64,000 nt of DNA from Streptomyces scopuliridis RB72 (GCF_000718095.1 NZ_JOEI01000010.1:1-64000), one strand, 5' to 3'. Positions 9,257 through 19,101 are shown, numbered from the stretch's first letter. Numbers and translations are program-made. The notes: generated from the letters alone by a model not told the origin.

Positions 9257-12160
9257 ATGCTGGACCAGGCCGATCTCTCCGGTTTGTCCAGCACTCTGGT
9301 CGGACGCGCCCGTGAGCTGCGGGCGCTGAGCCGCCATGCCGAGGCCGCGCGCGCCGGGCGGGCGGGCCTGGTGATGCTGTCCGGCCCCGCGGGCATCGGC
9401 AAGACCAGCCTTCTGCGGGCGTTCCTCAAGAGCGACGCGTGCCGCAACATGGCCGTGCTGTACGGCTCGTGCGGCGAAGTCGCCGCGGGCGCGGGATACG
9501 GCGGCGTACGGGAGCTGTTCGGCTCGCTGGGGCTCAGCGGCGAGGACGCCAGGAACTCCCCGCTGCTGCGCGGTCTCGCCCGTCGCGCGCTGCCCGCCCT
9601 CACGGCCGGACCGTTCGAGCAGGAGACATTGGGCGCGTCCGCCACCTATCCGGTGCTGCACGGGCTGTACTGGCTCGCGGCGAATCTGATGGTCGACCGC
9701 CCGCTCGTGCTCGTACTGGACGATGTGCACTGGTGCGACGAACGCTCCCTGGGCTGGGTGGACTTCCTGCTGCGGCGCGCGGACGATCTGCCGCTGCTGG
9801 TGGTGCTCGCCCACCGCAGCGAGGCCGAGCCGGTCGCCCACTCCGCGCTGGCCGACATCGCCGCGCAGCGCCGGCCAGCCCTGATGCGGCTGGCGCCGCT
9901 CACGCACGCGGCCGTCGGCGAGATGGCCCGGCAGATCTTCCAGGCACCCGTCGAACCGTCCTTCACCGAGCGCGCCGCCGCCGTCTCCGGCGGCAACCCC
10001 CTCACTCTCAGCCGGCTCCTGGGCGAGCTGCGCGCCGAGGGAGTGCAGCCCGACGAGAAGGGCGTACGGAGAGTCGCCGAGGTGGGCGGCCAGGTGATCG
10101 CGTCCTCCGTGAGCGCGCTGCTGGACAATCAGCCGCTCTGGGTGCGCGAGGTGGCCCGGGCGATCGCGGTCCTCGGCGAGGAGTCCCCCGATCTGGTCGG
10201 CATGCTCGCCGACGTGCCCTCCGCGCTCGTCGCCGAGGGCGTTGTCGCCCTGCGGCGCGCCGAGGTGCTCGCCGCGGACCGGGCTGACCTGGTGCATGAC
10301 GTGGTGCGCTCGGCCGTACTGGAACCCCTCGGCGCCGAGGCGCTGGCCGGGCTGCGCACCAGAGCCGCCCTGCTGCTGAGTGATGCGGGCCGGCCCGCCG
10401 AGGAAGTCGCGGGCCGGCTCATGCTGTTGCCCGCCCTGACCCAGCCGTGGATGCCGGCGGTGCTCCGCGACGCGGCCGTCCAGGCCGAGGGCCGTGGCGC
10501 TCCCGAGGCCGCGGTACGCTATCTGCACCGCGTGCTGGAGATGGAGCCGCACAGCGTGCCGGTACGTATCCAGATGGCCACGTCCCTCGCGGAGATCAAT
10601 CCGGCGGAGGCCATCCGGCTGCTGGAGGAAGCGCTGTCGCTGGCCGATGACCCACGCGCCAGGGCCATGGTCGCCGTGCGGTACGGACTGGTCTGCCTGG
10701 CCGTTCAGCGGTCGCCCGCCGGCGTACGGGTCCTCGAAGAGGTCCTGGCGGAGCTGGAAGCCGAGCTGGGCCCGGGCCCGGATCCCGCCGACCGTGAACT
10801 GCACACGCTGGTCGAATCGGTCCTGCTGATCGTCGGGGCGGACGAGAAGGCGACCGTCTCCGCGACCCTGGACCGCGCCGCGTTACTGACCGCGCCTCCC
10901 GGCGATACGCCCGCCCAGCGCCAGATGCTCGCGATGATGACCGTACTGACCGCGATGGACGGCCGCTCGGCGGAGCTGACGGTCGAACAGGCCCGCCGCG
11001 CGCTGAGATCGCCCGGGGCGGAGCTGGAGAGCTGGCCCCTGCTCGCCTCGTCGTTCGCGCTCAGCCTCGCCGACGAGGTCGACGAGGCGCTGGACGCGCT
11101 GGACCGCATGCTCCAGCACAGCCAGGACAACGCCGCCGTCTGGACCTTCGTGCTCGCGCTGTCCACCCGCGCTCTGGTGCTGCACGGCGCGGGCGCGTTC
11201 CCCGACGCGCTGGCCGACGCGCAGACATCCATCGAGATCATCGGCGAGGAGAGATGGGGTGACGGCGCCGCGCTGCCGCAGATCGCGCTCGCGACGATGC
11301 TCGTCGAACGCGGCGAGGCCCAACGGGCCGAGGAAGTGCTCCGCGGTATCAAACGGGGCGGTCTCGACCGGTTCGTCATCGAATACCACTGGTCGCTGAT
11401 GGCGCGGGCCCGCGCCCGATGGGCGCTCGGCGACCGGGAGGCGGCGCTCGGTCTCTACCTCGAATGCGGCAGATCGCTGGAGGAGTCCCGGTTCAGCAAT
11501 CCGGCGTTTCTGCCGTGGTGGTCCGAGGCGGCGTGTCTGCTCGCGGTCATGAACCGCGGCGACGAGGCCCGGGAGATGACCGAGTACGGCGGCGAGCTGG
11601 CCCAGCGGTGGGGCACCCCCCGCGCCCTCGGACTCGCCGCGCTCGCCCGCGGCGTGATCGCCCCCGGCGGCACGGGCATCGAACCGCTCACCGAAGCGGT
11701 CCTCACCCTGGCCGGCTCGCCCGCCAGAGCCGAGCACGCCAAAGCGGAATTCGTCCTCGGCCGCGCCCTGCTGAAGACCGGCGACCAGCGCGGCGCCCGG
11801 GAGCATCTGCGGACCGCCACCGACCTCGCCCAGCGCTGCGGGGCCCTCGCGCTCGCCGCCGTCGCCCGCAGGCTGCTGGTCACCGCCGGCGGCCGGATGC
11901 GGAAGATGAGCGCCTCACCGCTCGACATGCTCACCGGAATGGAACGCAGGGTGGCCGGCCTCGCCGCGGCGGGCGCCAGCAACCGCTCGATCGCGGAGAC
12001 CTTGTTCGTGACGGTACGCACCATTGAGACACATCTGACCAGCGTGTACCGGAAACTGGGCGTGAGCGGGCGCACCGAACTGGGCGCCGTTCTGCGCACG
12101 CCCGATGTCCCCGATGGGCAACCACCGGGCTGGGTATCCGAATCACGCTGGCGACGCTGA
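9257..12160 (+). CDS. LAL-family LuxR regulator 1 (intact Walker A)
   Basis: A 967-residue large ATP-binding LuxR regulator. It has a canonical P-loop (GPAGIGKTS) near residue 40, Walker B LVLVLDDVHW near 153, a long helical middle and a C-terminal LuxR helix-turn-helix (NRSIAETLFVTVRTIETHL). The start is ATG 9257, or ATG 9254 in the same frame; GAGGAG at 9245-9250 fits 9257 better. An in-frame TTA codon at 10883-10885 suggests dependence on the bldA tRNA. It heads a three-gene LAL operon, 18 nt before the next gene. The NysRI-RIII and AmphRI-RIII sets of polyene clusters have the same tandem arrangement, so a role as pathway activator is inferred. Confidence 0.93.
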   Translation: MLDQADLSGLSSTLVGRARELRALSRHAEAARAGRAGLVMLSGPAGIGKTSLLRAFLKSDACRNMAVLYGSCGEVAAGAGYGGVRELFGSLGLSGEDARNSPLLRGLARRALPALTAGPFEQETLGASATYPVLHGLYWLAANLMVDRPLVLVLDDVHWCDERSLGWVDFLLRRADDLPLLVVLAHRSEAEPVAHSALADIAAQRRPALMRLAPLTHAAVGEMARQIFQAPVEPSFTERAAAVSGGNPLTLSRLLGELRAEGVQPDEKGVRRVAEVGGQVIASSVSALLDNQPLWVREVARAIAVLGEESPDLVGMLADVPSALVAEGVVALRRAEVLAADRADLVHDVVRSAVLEPLGAEALAGLRTRAALLLSDAGRPAEEVAGRLMLLPALTQPWMPAVLRDAAVQAEGRGAPEAAVRYLHRVLEMEPHSVPVRIQMATSLAEINPAEAIRLLEEALSLADDPRARAMVAVRYGLVCLAVQRSPAGVRVLEEVLAELEAELGPGPDPADRELHTLVESVLLIVGADEKATVSATLDRAALLTAPPGDTPAQRQMLAMMTVLTAMDGRSAELTVEQARRALRSPGAELESWPLLASSFALSLADEVDEALDALDRMLQHSQDNAAVWTFVLALSTRALVLHGAGAFPDALADAQTSIEIIGEERWGDGAALPQIALATMLVERGEAQRAEEVLRGIKRGGLDRFVIEYHWSLMARARARWALGDREAALGLYLECGRSLEESRFSNPAFLPWWSEAACLLAVMNRGDEAREMTEYGGELAQRWGTPRALGLAALARGVIAPGGTGIEPLTEAVLTLAGSPARAEHAKAEFVLGRALLKTGDQRGAREHLRTATDLAQRCGALALAAVARRLLVTAGGRMRKMSASPLDMLTGMERRVAGLAAAGASNRSIAETLFVTVRTIETHLTSVYRKLGVSGRTELGAVLRTPDVPDGQPPGWVSESRWRR

Positions 12161-12178
12161 AGCGAACGGGGCGAGGCG

Positions 12179-15034
12179 GTGCGTGTGACTGGCCGGAACG
12201 ACAATTGTCTGAGCACGCGGTCCTTGGAGTGGACATACGGACCGGACACCCGTCGAGACGGGGTGGACCTGCTCGAACGCGGTCGCGAGCAGGCGGCGCT
12301 GACCTCCCTGCTCACCTCGCTGGGCAGACGACGCGCGGGCATCGTGACCCTGACCGGGAGACCGGGCCACGCACAGAACGCTCTGCTGAGATGGGCCGCC
12401 CGGCGCGCCCAGGGCGGCGGACTGGGTGTGCTGCACGCCCAGGCGGCCCCGGCCGAACGTGAGGTGCGCTACGGCGTGATCGCGCAACTCATGACATCGA
12501 TGGCAGGCCAGGGCCAGGCCGATGGCGGCCCGGCCGGCTGCTCGCTGCGGGAACTGATGGAGCACCGGCAGCCCGGTCCGCTGCCCGGACTCGACGGAAC
12601 CCTTCACTTCGCACAGACGATGCCTACCCTGCTGGTCATCGAGGACACCCAATGGCTCGATCCCGCCTCCCTGCGCTGGCTGCACGCGCTGGTCCGGCGG
12701 CTGACCCCGGACACACCGGTCGCGGTGCTGGCGAGCGGGAGCGGCGTGTCGGCCAAGGGCCGGGACTGGCTCAGCCTGCTGCCCGCCTCCCCGGTCCCCA
12801 GCAAGCAGCTCGTGCTGCGCGGACTGACCGAACACGGCGTCGCCACCGTGGTGGAGACGGTCTGCGGCACCCCGGGCGACCAGCGGTTCACCGCGACGGC
12901 CGCGGCGGCCACCGAGGGCAACCCCGCCGTACTGCGCGAGGTGCTGCGCCAGTTCACCGACCAGGGCCATGAACCGGTCGCCGCCCGGCTGCCCGAGCTG
13001 CGTACGATCACCGCCGCCGTCGTCGGCGACCACGCGACGCGCTCGCTCAACGGCCTGCCCGCCGAAGCCGTGGCGCTGCTGCGGGCGCTGGCCGTCTGCG
13101 GCGAGCTGCTCAGCTTCCCCCTCGTCCGCGCGCTGGCCGGGCTGAGGCCCGTACGCGGCCAGGAACTGCACGTGATGCTGGAGGCGGCGGGACTCACCGT
13201 TTCCGGAGGAACGAAAACACAGGTACGCCACCCCGCGGTGAAGGCCCGGCTGCTGGAGGACATGGCCACCGAAGAACGGGCCCAGCTGTACTCCCGGGCC
13301 GCCGAACTGGCCCACCGTGCCTGGGCGAACGACGAGGACGTCGCGCAGATCCTGCTCCGTACGCCGCCGCTGGGAGCCCCCTGGGTGGTCAGCACGCTGT
13401 GCGAGAGCTTCACCGCCGCCCTGAACGCGGAGGACCACGGCCGGGCCGCCGCGTATCTCTCCCGCGCGCTGCGCGAACCGCTGGAGCCGCGCGAGCGCGC
13501 CCGGCTCACCCTGGAACTGGCCGCCGCCGAAGCGATGTCGGCGCCCCTGGCGGGGGACCGAAGGCTCGGCGAACTCGTCCGGGGCGGCAGCGGCGCCCCC
13601 GAAGGACTGCGCGCCCGCGCCGTCGACCTCGGACTCGCCCGCGGCAACAGCGACTGGGCACGCCGCGCGGCGGCCGAGGCGCTGTGCGACGTCCGGCCCG
13701 GCGAACGCGACAGTCTGATCGCGCTGTTCTGGCTCGCCGACGAGTCCCGGGACGACACCGAACCGATGGTGCCCGAGGTGCCCGTACTGCCCGGCCGCCC
13801 CTCGACCCCTGTCCAGAGCGGCGTACGCGCCTGGCAGCTCGCCGTACGTGGCGAGGACCTGGAGACGACCAGGACGCTGGCCCGCGCCGCCCTCGCGGGC
13901 GACGGCCCCGACACCCCGCTGGTACTGCCCCGGCTCGCCGCCTGCCGGGCGCTGATCCTGACCGATGACCACGAAGAGGCCGCCGCGGAACTGGACGCGC
14001 TGCTCACCGTCGTACGGCGCGACCACCGCAGAGCGGCCACCGCGCGGATCCTGACGGCGCGCGCCGAACTGTCCCTGCGCGCCGGCCGGCTCGACGCCGT
14101 CGAGCGGGACCTCGACGCCGCCGAACGGGCCCTGCCGATGTCGAGCAGACATCCGCTGATCGCCCCGAGCCTGACGGCCCTGCGTATCTCGACCGCGGTG
14201 GAAGCCGGCCGCCAGGAGTGCGCGCGGGCGCTCGCCGCCGCGCCCACGCCGCCCGGGGCGGAGGAGGGCGTGGCCTGGTCCGCCCTGCTCTTCGGCAGGG
14301 CGCGCGTCGCCGCCGTCGACGGGCGCTGGACCGATGCGATGGAGCTGGCGAAGGAGAGCGGCCGACGGCTGCTGCGCAGACAGTGGAACAATCCGGCGCT
14401 GCTGTGCTGGCGCCCGCAGGCGGCCGAGGCCTGTTACGCCCTCGGCGACCGCGAGGAAGCGGCGCGGCTGAGCCTGGAGGAGCTGAGACTCGCCCGCCGG
14501 TGGGGCTCGGCGAGCGCGCTCGGCCTCGCCGAGCTGTGGACCGCCCCGATGACCGGCGCCGGCGGCAGGCCCGTGATCGCCGCCCGTGAGGCGGTCCGCG
14601 TCCTGGGCGACTCACCCGCCCGGCTGACCTACGCGTGGGCGCTGGCCCGACTGGCCTCCTGCGAGCTGGAGGAGGGCGACTGCCGGGCCGCCGCGCTCTC
14701 CCTCGCCCGGCTCTCCGCGTTCACCACGCCTCATCCGTCGAGCCGGCTGGCAACGGCGGTGCGCGGGCTCACCGAACGGCTGGAGAGGCCGGCCGGACCG
14801 GTGCCCCCCGCCCTGCCCCGGGAGTGGACCACGCTCTCGGAGGCCGAACAGCGCACCGCGACCTTCGCCGGACGCGGCCACGGCAACCGCGAGATCGCGG
14901 AGCTGCTCTCCGTGAGCAGACGCACCGTCGAGCTGCGGCTGAGCAACACGTACCGAAAGCTGCGTATCACCGGACGCGAGGAACTGTGCGTGCTGGTGCG
15001 GAACATGGGAGAGCGGCCGAGCGATGCTTCTTGA
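12179..15034 (+). CDS. LAL-family LuxR regulator 2 (degenerate P-loop)
   Basis: A 951-residue LAL regulator starting at GTG 12179. The P-loop position near residue 55 reads TGRPGHAQNALL, so the nucleotide-binding lysine is glutamine and the glycine pattern is broken. The Walker B-like LLVIEDTQW near 150 is retained. The C-terminal LuxR helix-turn-helix (NREIAELLSVSRRTVELRL) looks intact. It lies 18 nt after LAL 1 and overlaps LAL 3 by 11 nt, so the three are probably co-translated. Loss of the lysine suggests it no longer binds or hydrolyses ATP normally, or works as a partner of LAL 1; that is inference. Confidence 0.92.
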   Translation: MRVTGRNDNCLSTRSLEWTYGPDTRRDGVDLLERGREQAALTSLLTSLGRRRAGIVTLTGRPGHAQNALLRWAARRAQGGGLGVLHAQAAPAEREVRYGVIAQLMTSMAGQGQADGGPAGCSLRELMEHRQPGPLPGLDGTLHFAQTMPTLLVIEDTQWLDPASLRWLHALVRRLTPDTPVAVLASGSGVSAKGRDWLSLLPASPVPSKQLVLRGLTEHGVATVVETVCGTPGDQRFTATAAAATEGNPAVLREVLRQFTDQGHEPVAARLPELRTITAAVVGDHATRSLNGLPAEAVALLRALAVCGELLSFPLVRALAGLRPVRGQELHVMLEAAGLTVSGGTKTQVRHPAVKARLLEDMATEERAQLYSRAAELAHRAWANDEDVAQILLRTPPLGAPWVVSTLCESFTAALNAEDHGRAAAYLSRALREPLEPRERARLTLELAAAEAMSAPLAGDRRLGELVRGGSGAPEGLRARAVDLGLARGNSDWARRAAAEALCDVRPGERDSLIALFWLADESRDDTEPMVPEVPVLPGRPSTPVQSGVRAWQLAVRGEDLETTRTLARAALAGDGPDTPLVLPRLAACRALILTDDHEEAAAELDALLTVVRRDHRRAATARILTARAELSLRAGRLDAVERDLDAAERALPMSSRHPLIAPSLTALRISTAVEAGRQECARALAAAPTPPGAEEGVAWSALLFGRARVAAVDGRWTDAMELAKESGRRLLRRQWNNPALLCWRPQAAEACYALGDREEAARLSLEELRLARRWGSASALGLAELWTAPMTGAGGRPVIAAREAVRVLGDSPARLTYAWALARLASCELEEGDCRAAALSLARLSAFTTPHPSSRLATAVRGLTERLERPAGPVPPALPREWTTLSEAEQRTATFAGRGHGNREIAELLSVSRRTVELRLSNTYRKLRITGREELCVLVRNMGERPSDAS

Positions 15035-17861
15035 GCGGGAGTCCGAACTGTCGCGGGTGGGGGCCGCGTTGAGCGCCGCGGACGAGGGCACCTCATCGGT
15101 GATCCTGCTGTGCGGACCACTCGGCATCGGAAGATCCGCCCTGCTGCGCCGACTGCCCGGTGTCGTCTCCGGTACGGACGTACGAGTCCTGCGGGCGAAC
15201 GCCGCCCCGATGGAGCGGGACTTCGCGTTCGGTGTGGTCCGGCAGTTGCTCGACAGTCTGCTCTCCGGCGCCTCGCAGGCGGACCGCGAGCGCTGGGCGC
15301 GCGAACCCGGCCGGGCCTCCGGCCTGATGTTCGGCGCCGACGACACTCCGGCCGGCCGGCCGCTCGCCGAGGACATGCCGATGGGGGAGGCGCCCGACGG
15401 CGCGGGCGCCGGGGGCCCGGCCGGCGCCGCGTCCGAGGCGACCCTGCACGGTCCGCGCTCGCTCCTCGCCGACATCAGCGAACACGCCAGGCTGCTCATC
15501 CTCGTCGACGACCTCCAGTGGGTGGACATCCCCTCCCTGCGCTGGCTCGCCTACCTCACCAAACGGCTGCGGGGGCTGCGGGTCGTGCTCGTCTGCACGC
15601 TCCGGGACGGGGACCAGGGCGCCGGACACGCCCTGGTGCGCGAGATCGCCGCCTCCTCGACCCAGATACTGCGCCCCGCCCCGCTGTCGCGCGACGCCAC
15701 CCGAGCGGTGATCCGCGAACGGTCCGGCGCACCCGGGGACGAGGAGTACGTACGCGCCTGTCATGAAGTGACCGGCGGCAACCCGCTGTTCCTGATGTCC
15801 CTACTGCTGGGCATGGAGGCACGGGGCCACGAGCCGACCGCCGACCACGCCGACCGGGTACGCGCCCTGCGGCCCGCGGGGCTGCGGGAGCGGCTGGCGA
15901 GCTATCTGCGGACCCGGCCACGGGCGGTACGGGACACGGCCGCGGCGATCGCCGCCTTCGGCGGTCACGGAGACCCCGAGCTCATCACGGAACTCGCCGG
16001 ACTGGACGAGATCGGCTTCGGCGCCGCCCGGCGGGCGCTCCGCGAGGCGGGGCTGCTGGCCGACGCGCGCGAACCGCGCTTCATCCACCGCGTCGTCCAG
16101 GACGCCATCGAATCCGCGATGACCGTGGCCGAACGGGAACGCTGGCACGCCGCCGCCGCGGACCTGCTCTACCGCAGCGGCCGTCCCGCCGAGCAGGTCG
16201 CCGCCCATCTGATGGCCGTCACCACCTTCGGCCGCCCCTGGTCGGTGATGGTGCTGCGTGCCGCGGCCGACACCGCGCTGCGCCGGGGCGCGCCGGAGAC
16301 CGCCGCCCGTTATCTGCGCCGCGCGCTGCTCGGCCACCGCCCCCAGGACGAGAGCCGGGCCAGACTGCTGGTCGAACTGGCCACCGCGGAGCGCGGGTTC
16401 GACCCCGAGGCCTGTCAGCGCCATATCGTCCAGGCGATGCCTCTGCTGACCACGGTCAGGGACCGGGCCGCCGCCGCGCTGCGTATTCCGCCGCCGCTGC
16501 TCGGCGCCGTACCCCCCTCCACCGCCGCGCTCCTGCGCGGCGTCAGCGACGAACTCGGCTCGCCCGCCGAACTGGACGGTCAGGCGCGGGAAATGGCCCT
16601 GCGGCTCGAAGCCCGGCTCAGGCATTGCGGGCACGAGAACCCGGGGGAGCTGGCCTCGGCCATGGAACGCCTGCGCGAACTGGGGGAGGACCCCCCGCTC
16701 GGCTCCGCGGCCGAACGTGAGCTGATGGCCGTGCTCCTCTTCTCCGGCACTCTCACCGGCCGGCTGTCCGCGGCCGAGGCGGCGCGCACGGGCGGCCGCA
16801 TCCTGGAACGCGAACCGGCCACCTCGGCGGGCGCGCACACCGCGCTGCCGCTGGTCGTCGTCACCCTCTTCGCCGCCGAGTCGGTACAGGACGTGGGCTC
16901 GTGGCTGTCGACCGAGCAGCAGACCCGCTGGCAGAACGCGACCGGCGCCGACAGCGTCCTCCTCCTCGCGGAACGGGCGTTCGTCCTCGTCTCGCAGAGC
17001 AGGCCCACCCAGGCGCGCGAATATGTCGAGCGTGCCATGGGGTCGGCCGAGACGGACTGGCGCGAGGCCTCCATCATGATCCTCTCCACGGTCGCACTCG
17101 AACTGCGTGACCCGGCGCTCAGCGAACGGATCCTCGCCAGGGCCCGCCGGCGCCGGACGGCCGGGCTGGCCCTGACGGCCGCACTCCAGATACTCCAGGC
17201 GTCGGTGGACGCCCAGCGGGGACTGCGTTCCAGAGCGCTGGAGAGCCTGCTCGCCTGCGGCCGTCAACTGGACGTCTCCGGCTGGCGGAACTCGGCGCTC
17301 TTCCCATGGCGTCCCCACGCCATCGGCCTCTACCAGCGGCTCGGCGACTCCCGGTCCGCGCTGCGGCTCGCCGAGGAGGAACTCGCCTGGGCCACGGCAT
17401 GGGGAGCACCCGCCGGGCTCGGCCGCGCCCTGCGGCTGAAGGGCTGGCTCCAGGGCGCGCAGGGCGTCCCGCTGCTGCGCGAAGCGGTCGCCGTACTGCG
17501 CGACTCGTCCTTCGAACTGGAACTCGCCAGGACACTCGTGTTGTTGGGCCGGCAGCTGGGCGGCGGCCCCGAGGCGGAGGCGGCACTACGGGAGGCGGGC
17601 ACCCTCGCGGCGGCCTGCGGTGCTCCCTGGCTGGTCGAGCGGGCCGAGCACGGCCTCGGTACGGCCTCCGCGCCGAAGACCGCCGTCCTCACCCGCAGCG
17701 AGCGCAGGGTGATCACTCTTGTCGGCCGCGGGCTCACCAACCAGGAAATTGCGGGTGAACTCGGCGTGAGTTCACGTGCCGTCGAGAAACATCTAACGAA
17801 TTCCTATCGGAAGCTCGGCATCTCGGGCCGGCATGAGCTGGCGGATGCTCTTCCCGCGTAG
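15024..17861 (+). CDS. LAL-family LuxR regulator 3 (K-to-R P-loop)
   Basis: A 945-residue LAL regulator whose ATG overlaps the end of LAL 2 by 11 nt. Its Walker A reads GPLGIGRSALL near residue 31, with arginine in place of the essential lysine. Walker B (LLILVDDLQW) near 155 is intact. The C-terminal LuxR helix-turn-helix (NQEIAGELGVSSRAVEKHL) is complete. The N-terminus (LLERESELSRV) is typical of the family and has no extra domain. The gene is followed by a palindrome with a T-tract at 18011..18029, the likely operon end. Confidence 0.93.
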   Translation: MLLERESELSRVGAALSAADEGTSSVILLCGPLGIGRSALLRRLPGVVSGTDVRVLRANAAPMERDFAFGVVRQLLDSLLSGASQADRERWAREPGRASGLMFGADDTPAGRPLAEDMPMGEAPDGAGAGGPAGAASEATLHGPRSLLADISEHARLLILVDDLQWVDIPSLRWLAYLTKRLRGLRVVLVCTLRDGDQGAGHALVREIAASSTQILRPAPLSRDATRAVIRERSGAPGDEEYVRACHEVTGGNPLFLMSLLLGMEARGHEPTADHADRVRALRPAGLRERLASYLRTRPRAVRDTAAAIAAFGGHGDPELITELAGLDEIGFGAARRALREAGLLADAREPRFIHRVVQDAIESAMTVAERERWHAAAADLLYRSGRPAEQVAAHLMAVTTFGRPWSVMVLRAAADTALRRGAPETAARYLRRALLGHRPQDESRARLLVELATAERGFDPEACQRHIVQAMPLLTTVRDRAAAALRIPPPLLGAVPPSTAALLRGVSDELGSPAELDGQAREMALRLEARLRHCGHENPGELASAMERLRELGEDPPLGSAAERELMAVLLFSGTLTGRLSAAEAARTGGRILEREPATSAGAHTALPLVVVTLFAAESVQDVGSWLSTEQQTRWQNATGADSVLLLAERAFVLVSQSRPTQAREYVERAMGSAETDWREASIMILSTVALELRDPALSERILARARRRRTAGLALTAALQILQASVDAQRGLRSRALESLLACGRQLDVSGWRNSALFPWRPHAIGLYQRLGDSRSALRLAEEELAWATAWGAPAGLGRALRLKGWLQGAQGVPLLREAVAVLRDSSFELELARTLVLLGRQLGGGPEAEAALREAGTLAAACGAPWLVERAEHGLGTASAPKTAVLTRSERRVITLVGRGLTNQEIAGELGVSSRAVEKHLTNSYRKLGISGRHELADALPA

Positions 17862-17884
17862 ACTCCCGCGGGTAACTGTTAACA

Positions 17885-17951
17885 GCATGCTACGCGCCGC
17901 TGTGGCCTGTGCGGCGCCTGCGCGGCTTGGTTCGGCCCGGCATGCTACGCG
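17885..17951 (+). repeat. GCATGCTACGCG direct repeat spaced 55 bp
   Basis: The 12-mer occurs at 17885-17896 and 17940-17951. Immediately after, GAACCTCAA is repeated at 17951-17959 and 17962-17970, an 11-bp period as in SARP-binding repeats. These lie after the LAL 3 stop and before the terminator, so their role is unclear. Confidence 0.6.
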
Positions 17952-18010
17952 AACCTCAAGAGAACCTCAAACAAGGCTGAATTGAGCGGATGCCTCGCCA
18001 ATCCGTCCCG

Positions 18011-18029
18011 CCCGGCATGCCGGGTTTTT
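18011..18029 (+). terminator. Rho-independent terminator of the LAL operon
   Basis: The self-complementary CCCGGCATGCCGGG (18011-18024) is followed by five T residues. It lies 150 nt after LAL 3 and before the PAS-LuxR promoter region. Confidence 0.75.
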
Positions 18030-18108
18030 CCCACCGTAGACATCGTCATTGCGGACCGAACCTTCCCGGGGTGGGACCACAGCTTTAGCCATGTGAACAG
18101 GGGTCTTG

Positions 18109-18138
18109 TTGACGGGCCACCACAAAGCTACCTACTCT
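18109..18138 (+). promoter_or_regulatory. Candidate promoter of the PAS-LuxR gene
   Basis: TTGACG (18109-18114) and TACTCT (18133-18138) are separated by 18 bp, about 125 nt upstream of the GTG start. This is a reasonable sigma-70-like pair, seen by eye only. Confidence 0.35.
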
Positions 18139-18262
18139 CAATTCAGTAAATGGATAACCCGCCAATGAGGTCACGTGAGACCGACTGCCGGTGTTATCCG
18201 ACCCGCATAACGATGTTGAGTATTCCCAATGAATCGGGGGGACCCGAAAGGATGGCGGTCTC

Positions 18263-18946
18263 GTGGCGATTGCTGCACTCGCAGATTCGGCGCAGGTCAC
18301 AACCAGCGACCTCAAACCCGACCAGAACGGGCACGGACGCGCCCAGCAGTTCGACCAGCCGGGGCTGTGCATGGCCTCGCTCGACCCGGCTCTGACCATC
18401 CAGCAGGCGAACGAGGAGTTCTTCCGCCGGTTCGGCGACTCCTCGGCAGGCGTCTGCGGCCGTAGCTTCCGCGATCTGGTGCATCCCAGCGTCCAGCAGC
18501 CGCTGATGCGCCAGTTCTCCCGCCTGGTGGAGGGCAAGCGCCAGCGGTTCGCCTCGCATGTGGTGGCCGTGGGACCCGAGGACTCCGCGTTCGCGGGGAC
18601 GCTGACGGCCGCGGCCGTCAGCGGGGAAACCCCCGACGTGGCCGCGATCCTGGTGCTCATGCGCTCCTCGGAGGGGTCCGAGGACGCGGGCGTGCTGACC
18701 AACCAGAAGAAGATCCTCACCGAGATCGACGCGCGCATTCTTGAGGGCATAGCCGCTGGTCTGTCCACGATCCCGCTGGCCTCCCGGCTCTATCTGAGCC
18801 GGCAGGGCGTGGAGTACCACGTGACAGGGCTGCTCCGGAAGCTCAGGGTGCCCAACCGGGCCGCGCTGGTCTCCCGGGCCTACTCGATGGGCGTGCTGAA
18901 CGTCGGCACCTGGCCGCCGAAGGTCGTCGAGGACTTCATCAAGTGA
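18263..18946 (+). CDS. PAS-LuxR regulator (PimM/NysRIV-like)
   Basis: A 227-residue protein with an N-terminal PAS-type sensor (MASLDPALTIQQANEEFFRRFG, residues about 34-55, continuing to about 125) and a C-terminal LuxR helix-turn-helix (STIPLASRLYLSRQGVEYHV near 170). GTG 18263 is chosen because GAAAGGA lies about 10 nt upstream; an ATG at 18252 is out of frame. Small PAS-LuxR proteins of this layout are the terminal activators of polyene macrolide pathways and bind CTVGGGAWWTCCCBAG operators. Its position after the three LAL genes mirrors the nystatin and amphotericin regulatory regions. A hairpin at 19054..19101 follows. Confidence 0.92.
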   Translation: MAIAALADSAQVTTSDLKPDQNGHGRAQQFDQPGLCMASLDPALTIQQANEEFFRRFGDSSAGVCGRSFRDLVHPSVQQPLMRQFSRLVEGKRQRFASHVVAVGPEDSAFAGTLTAAAVSGETPDVAAILVLMRSSEGSEDAGVLTNQKKILTEIDARILEGIAAGLSTIPLASRLYLSRQGVEYHVTGLLRKLRVPNRAALVSRAYSMGVLNVGTWPPKVVEDFIK

Positions 18947-19014
18947 CCACGGCGGCGGAGCCGGCCGCCAACGGCTCTGTCCGCCGCGGTTGATACCGCC
19001 TATATCGCGGGAAT

Positions 19015-19049
19015 CCGCCGCACCGCGCAGCCACCCGCCGCACCGCGCA
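19015..19049 (+). repeat. 15-bp direct repeat
   Basis: CCGCCGCACCGCGCA occurs at 19015-19029 and 19035-19049, a 20-bp period, just before the terminator. No function can be assigned. Confidence 0.7.
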
Positions 19050-19053
19050 TCGA

Positions 19054-19101
19054 CCCGCCGGACCGTGACGCCTCGACCGGGCGCCACGGTCCGGCGGGTT
19101 T
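19054..19101 (+). terminator. Terminator after the PAS-LuxR gene
   Basis: A perfect 14-bp stem (CCCGCCGGACCGTG, 19054-19067, with 19085-19098) and a 17-nt loop, followed by TTT. It lies 108 nt after the PAS-LuxR stop. A weaker imperfect hairpin lies closer, at about 18950-18993. Confidence 0.8.

Larger units (their letters stand above)
17862..18262. other. Intergenic region, LAL 3 to PAS-LuxR
   Basis: This 401-nt gap has no gene. It holds the direct repeats (17885..17970), the terminator (18011..18029) and a candidate promoter (18109..18138). It is less GC-rich than its surroundings, as expected of a regulatory region. Confidence 0.6.
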
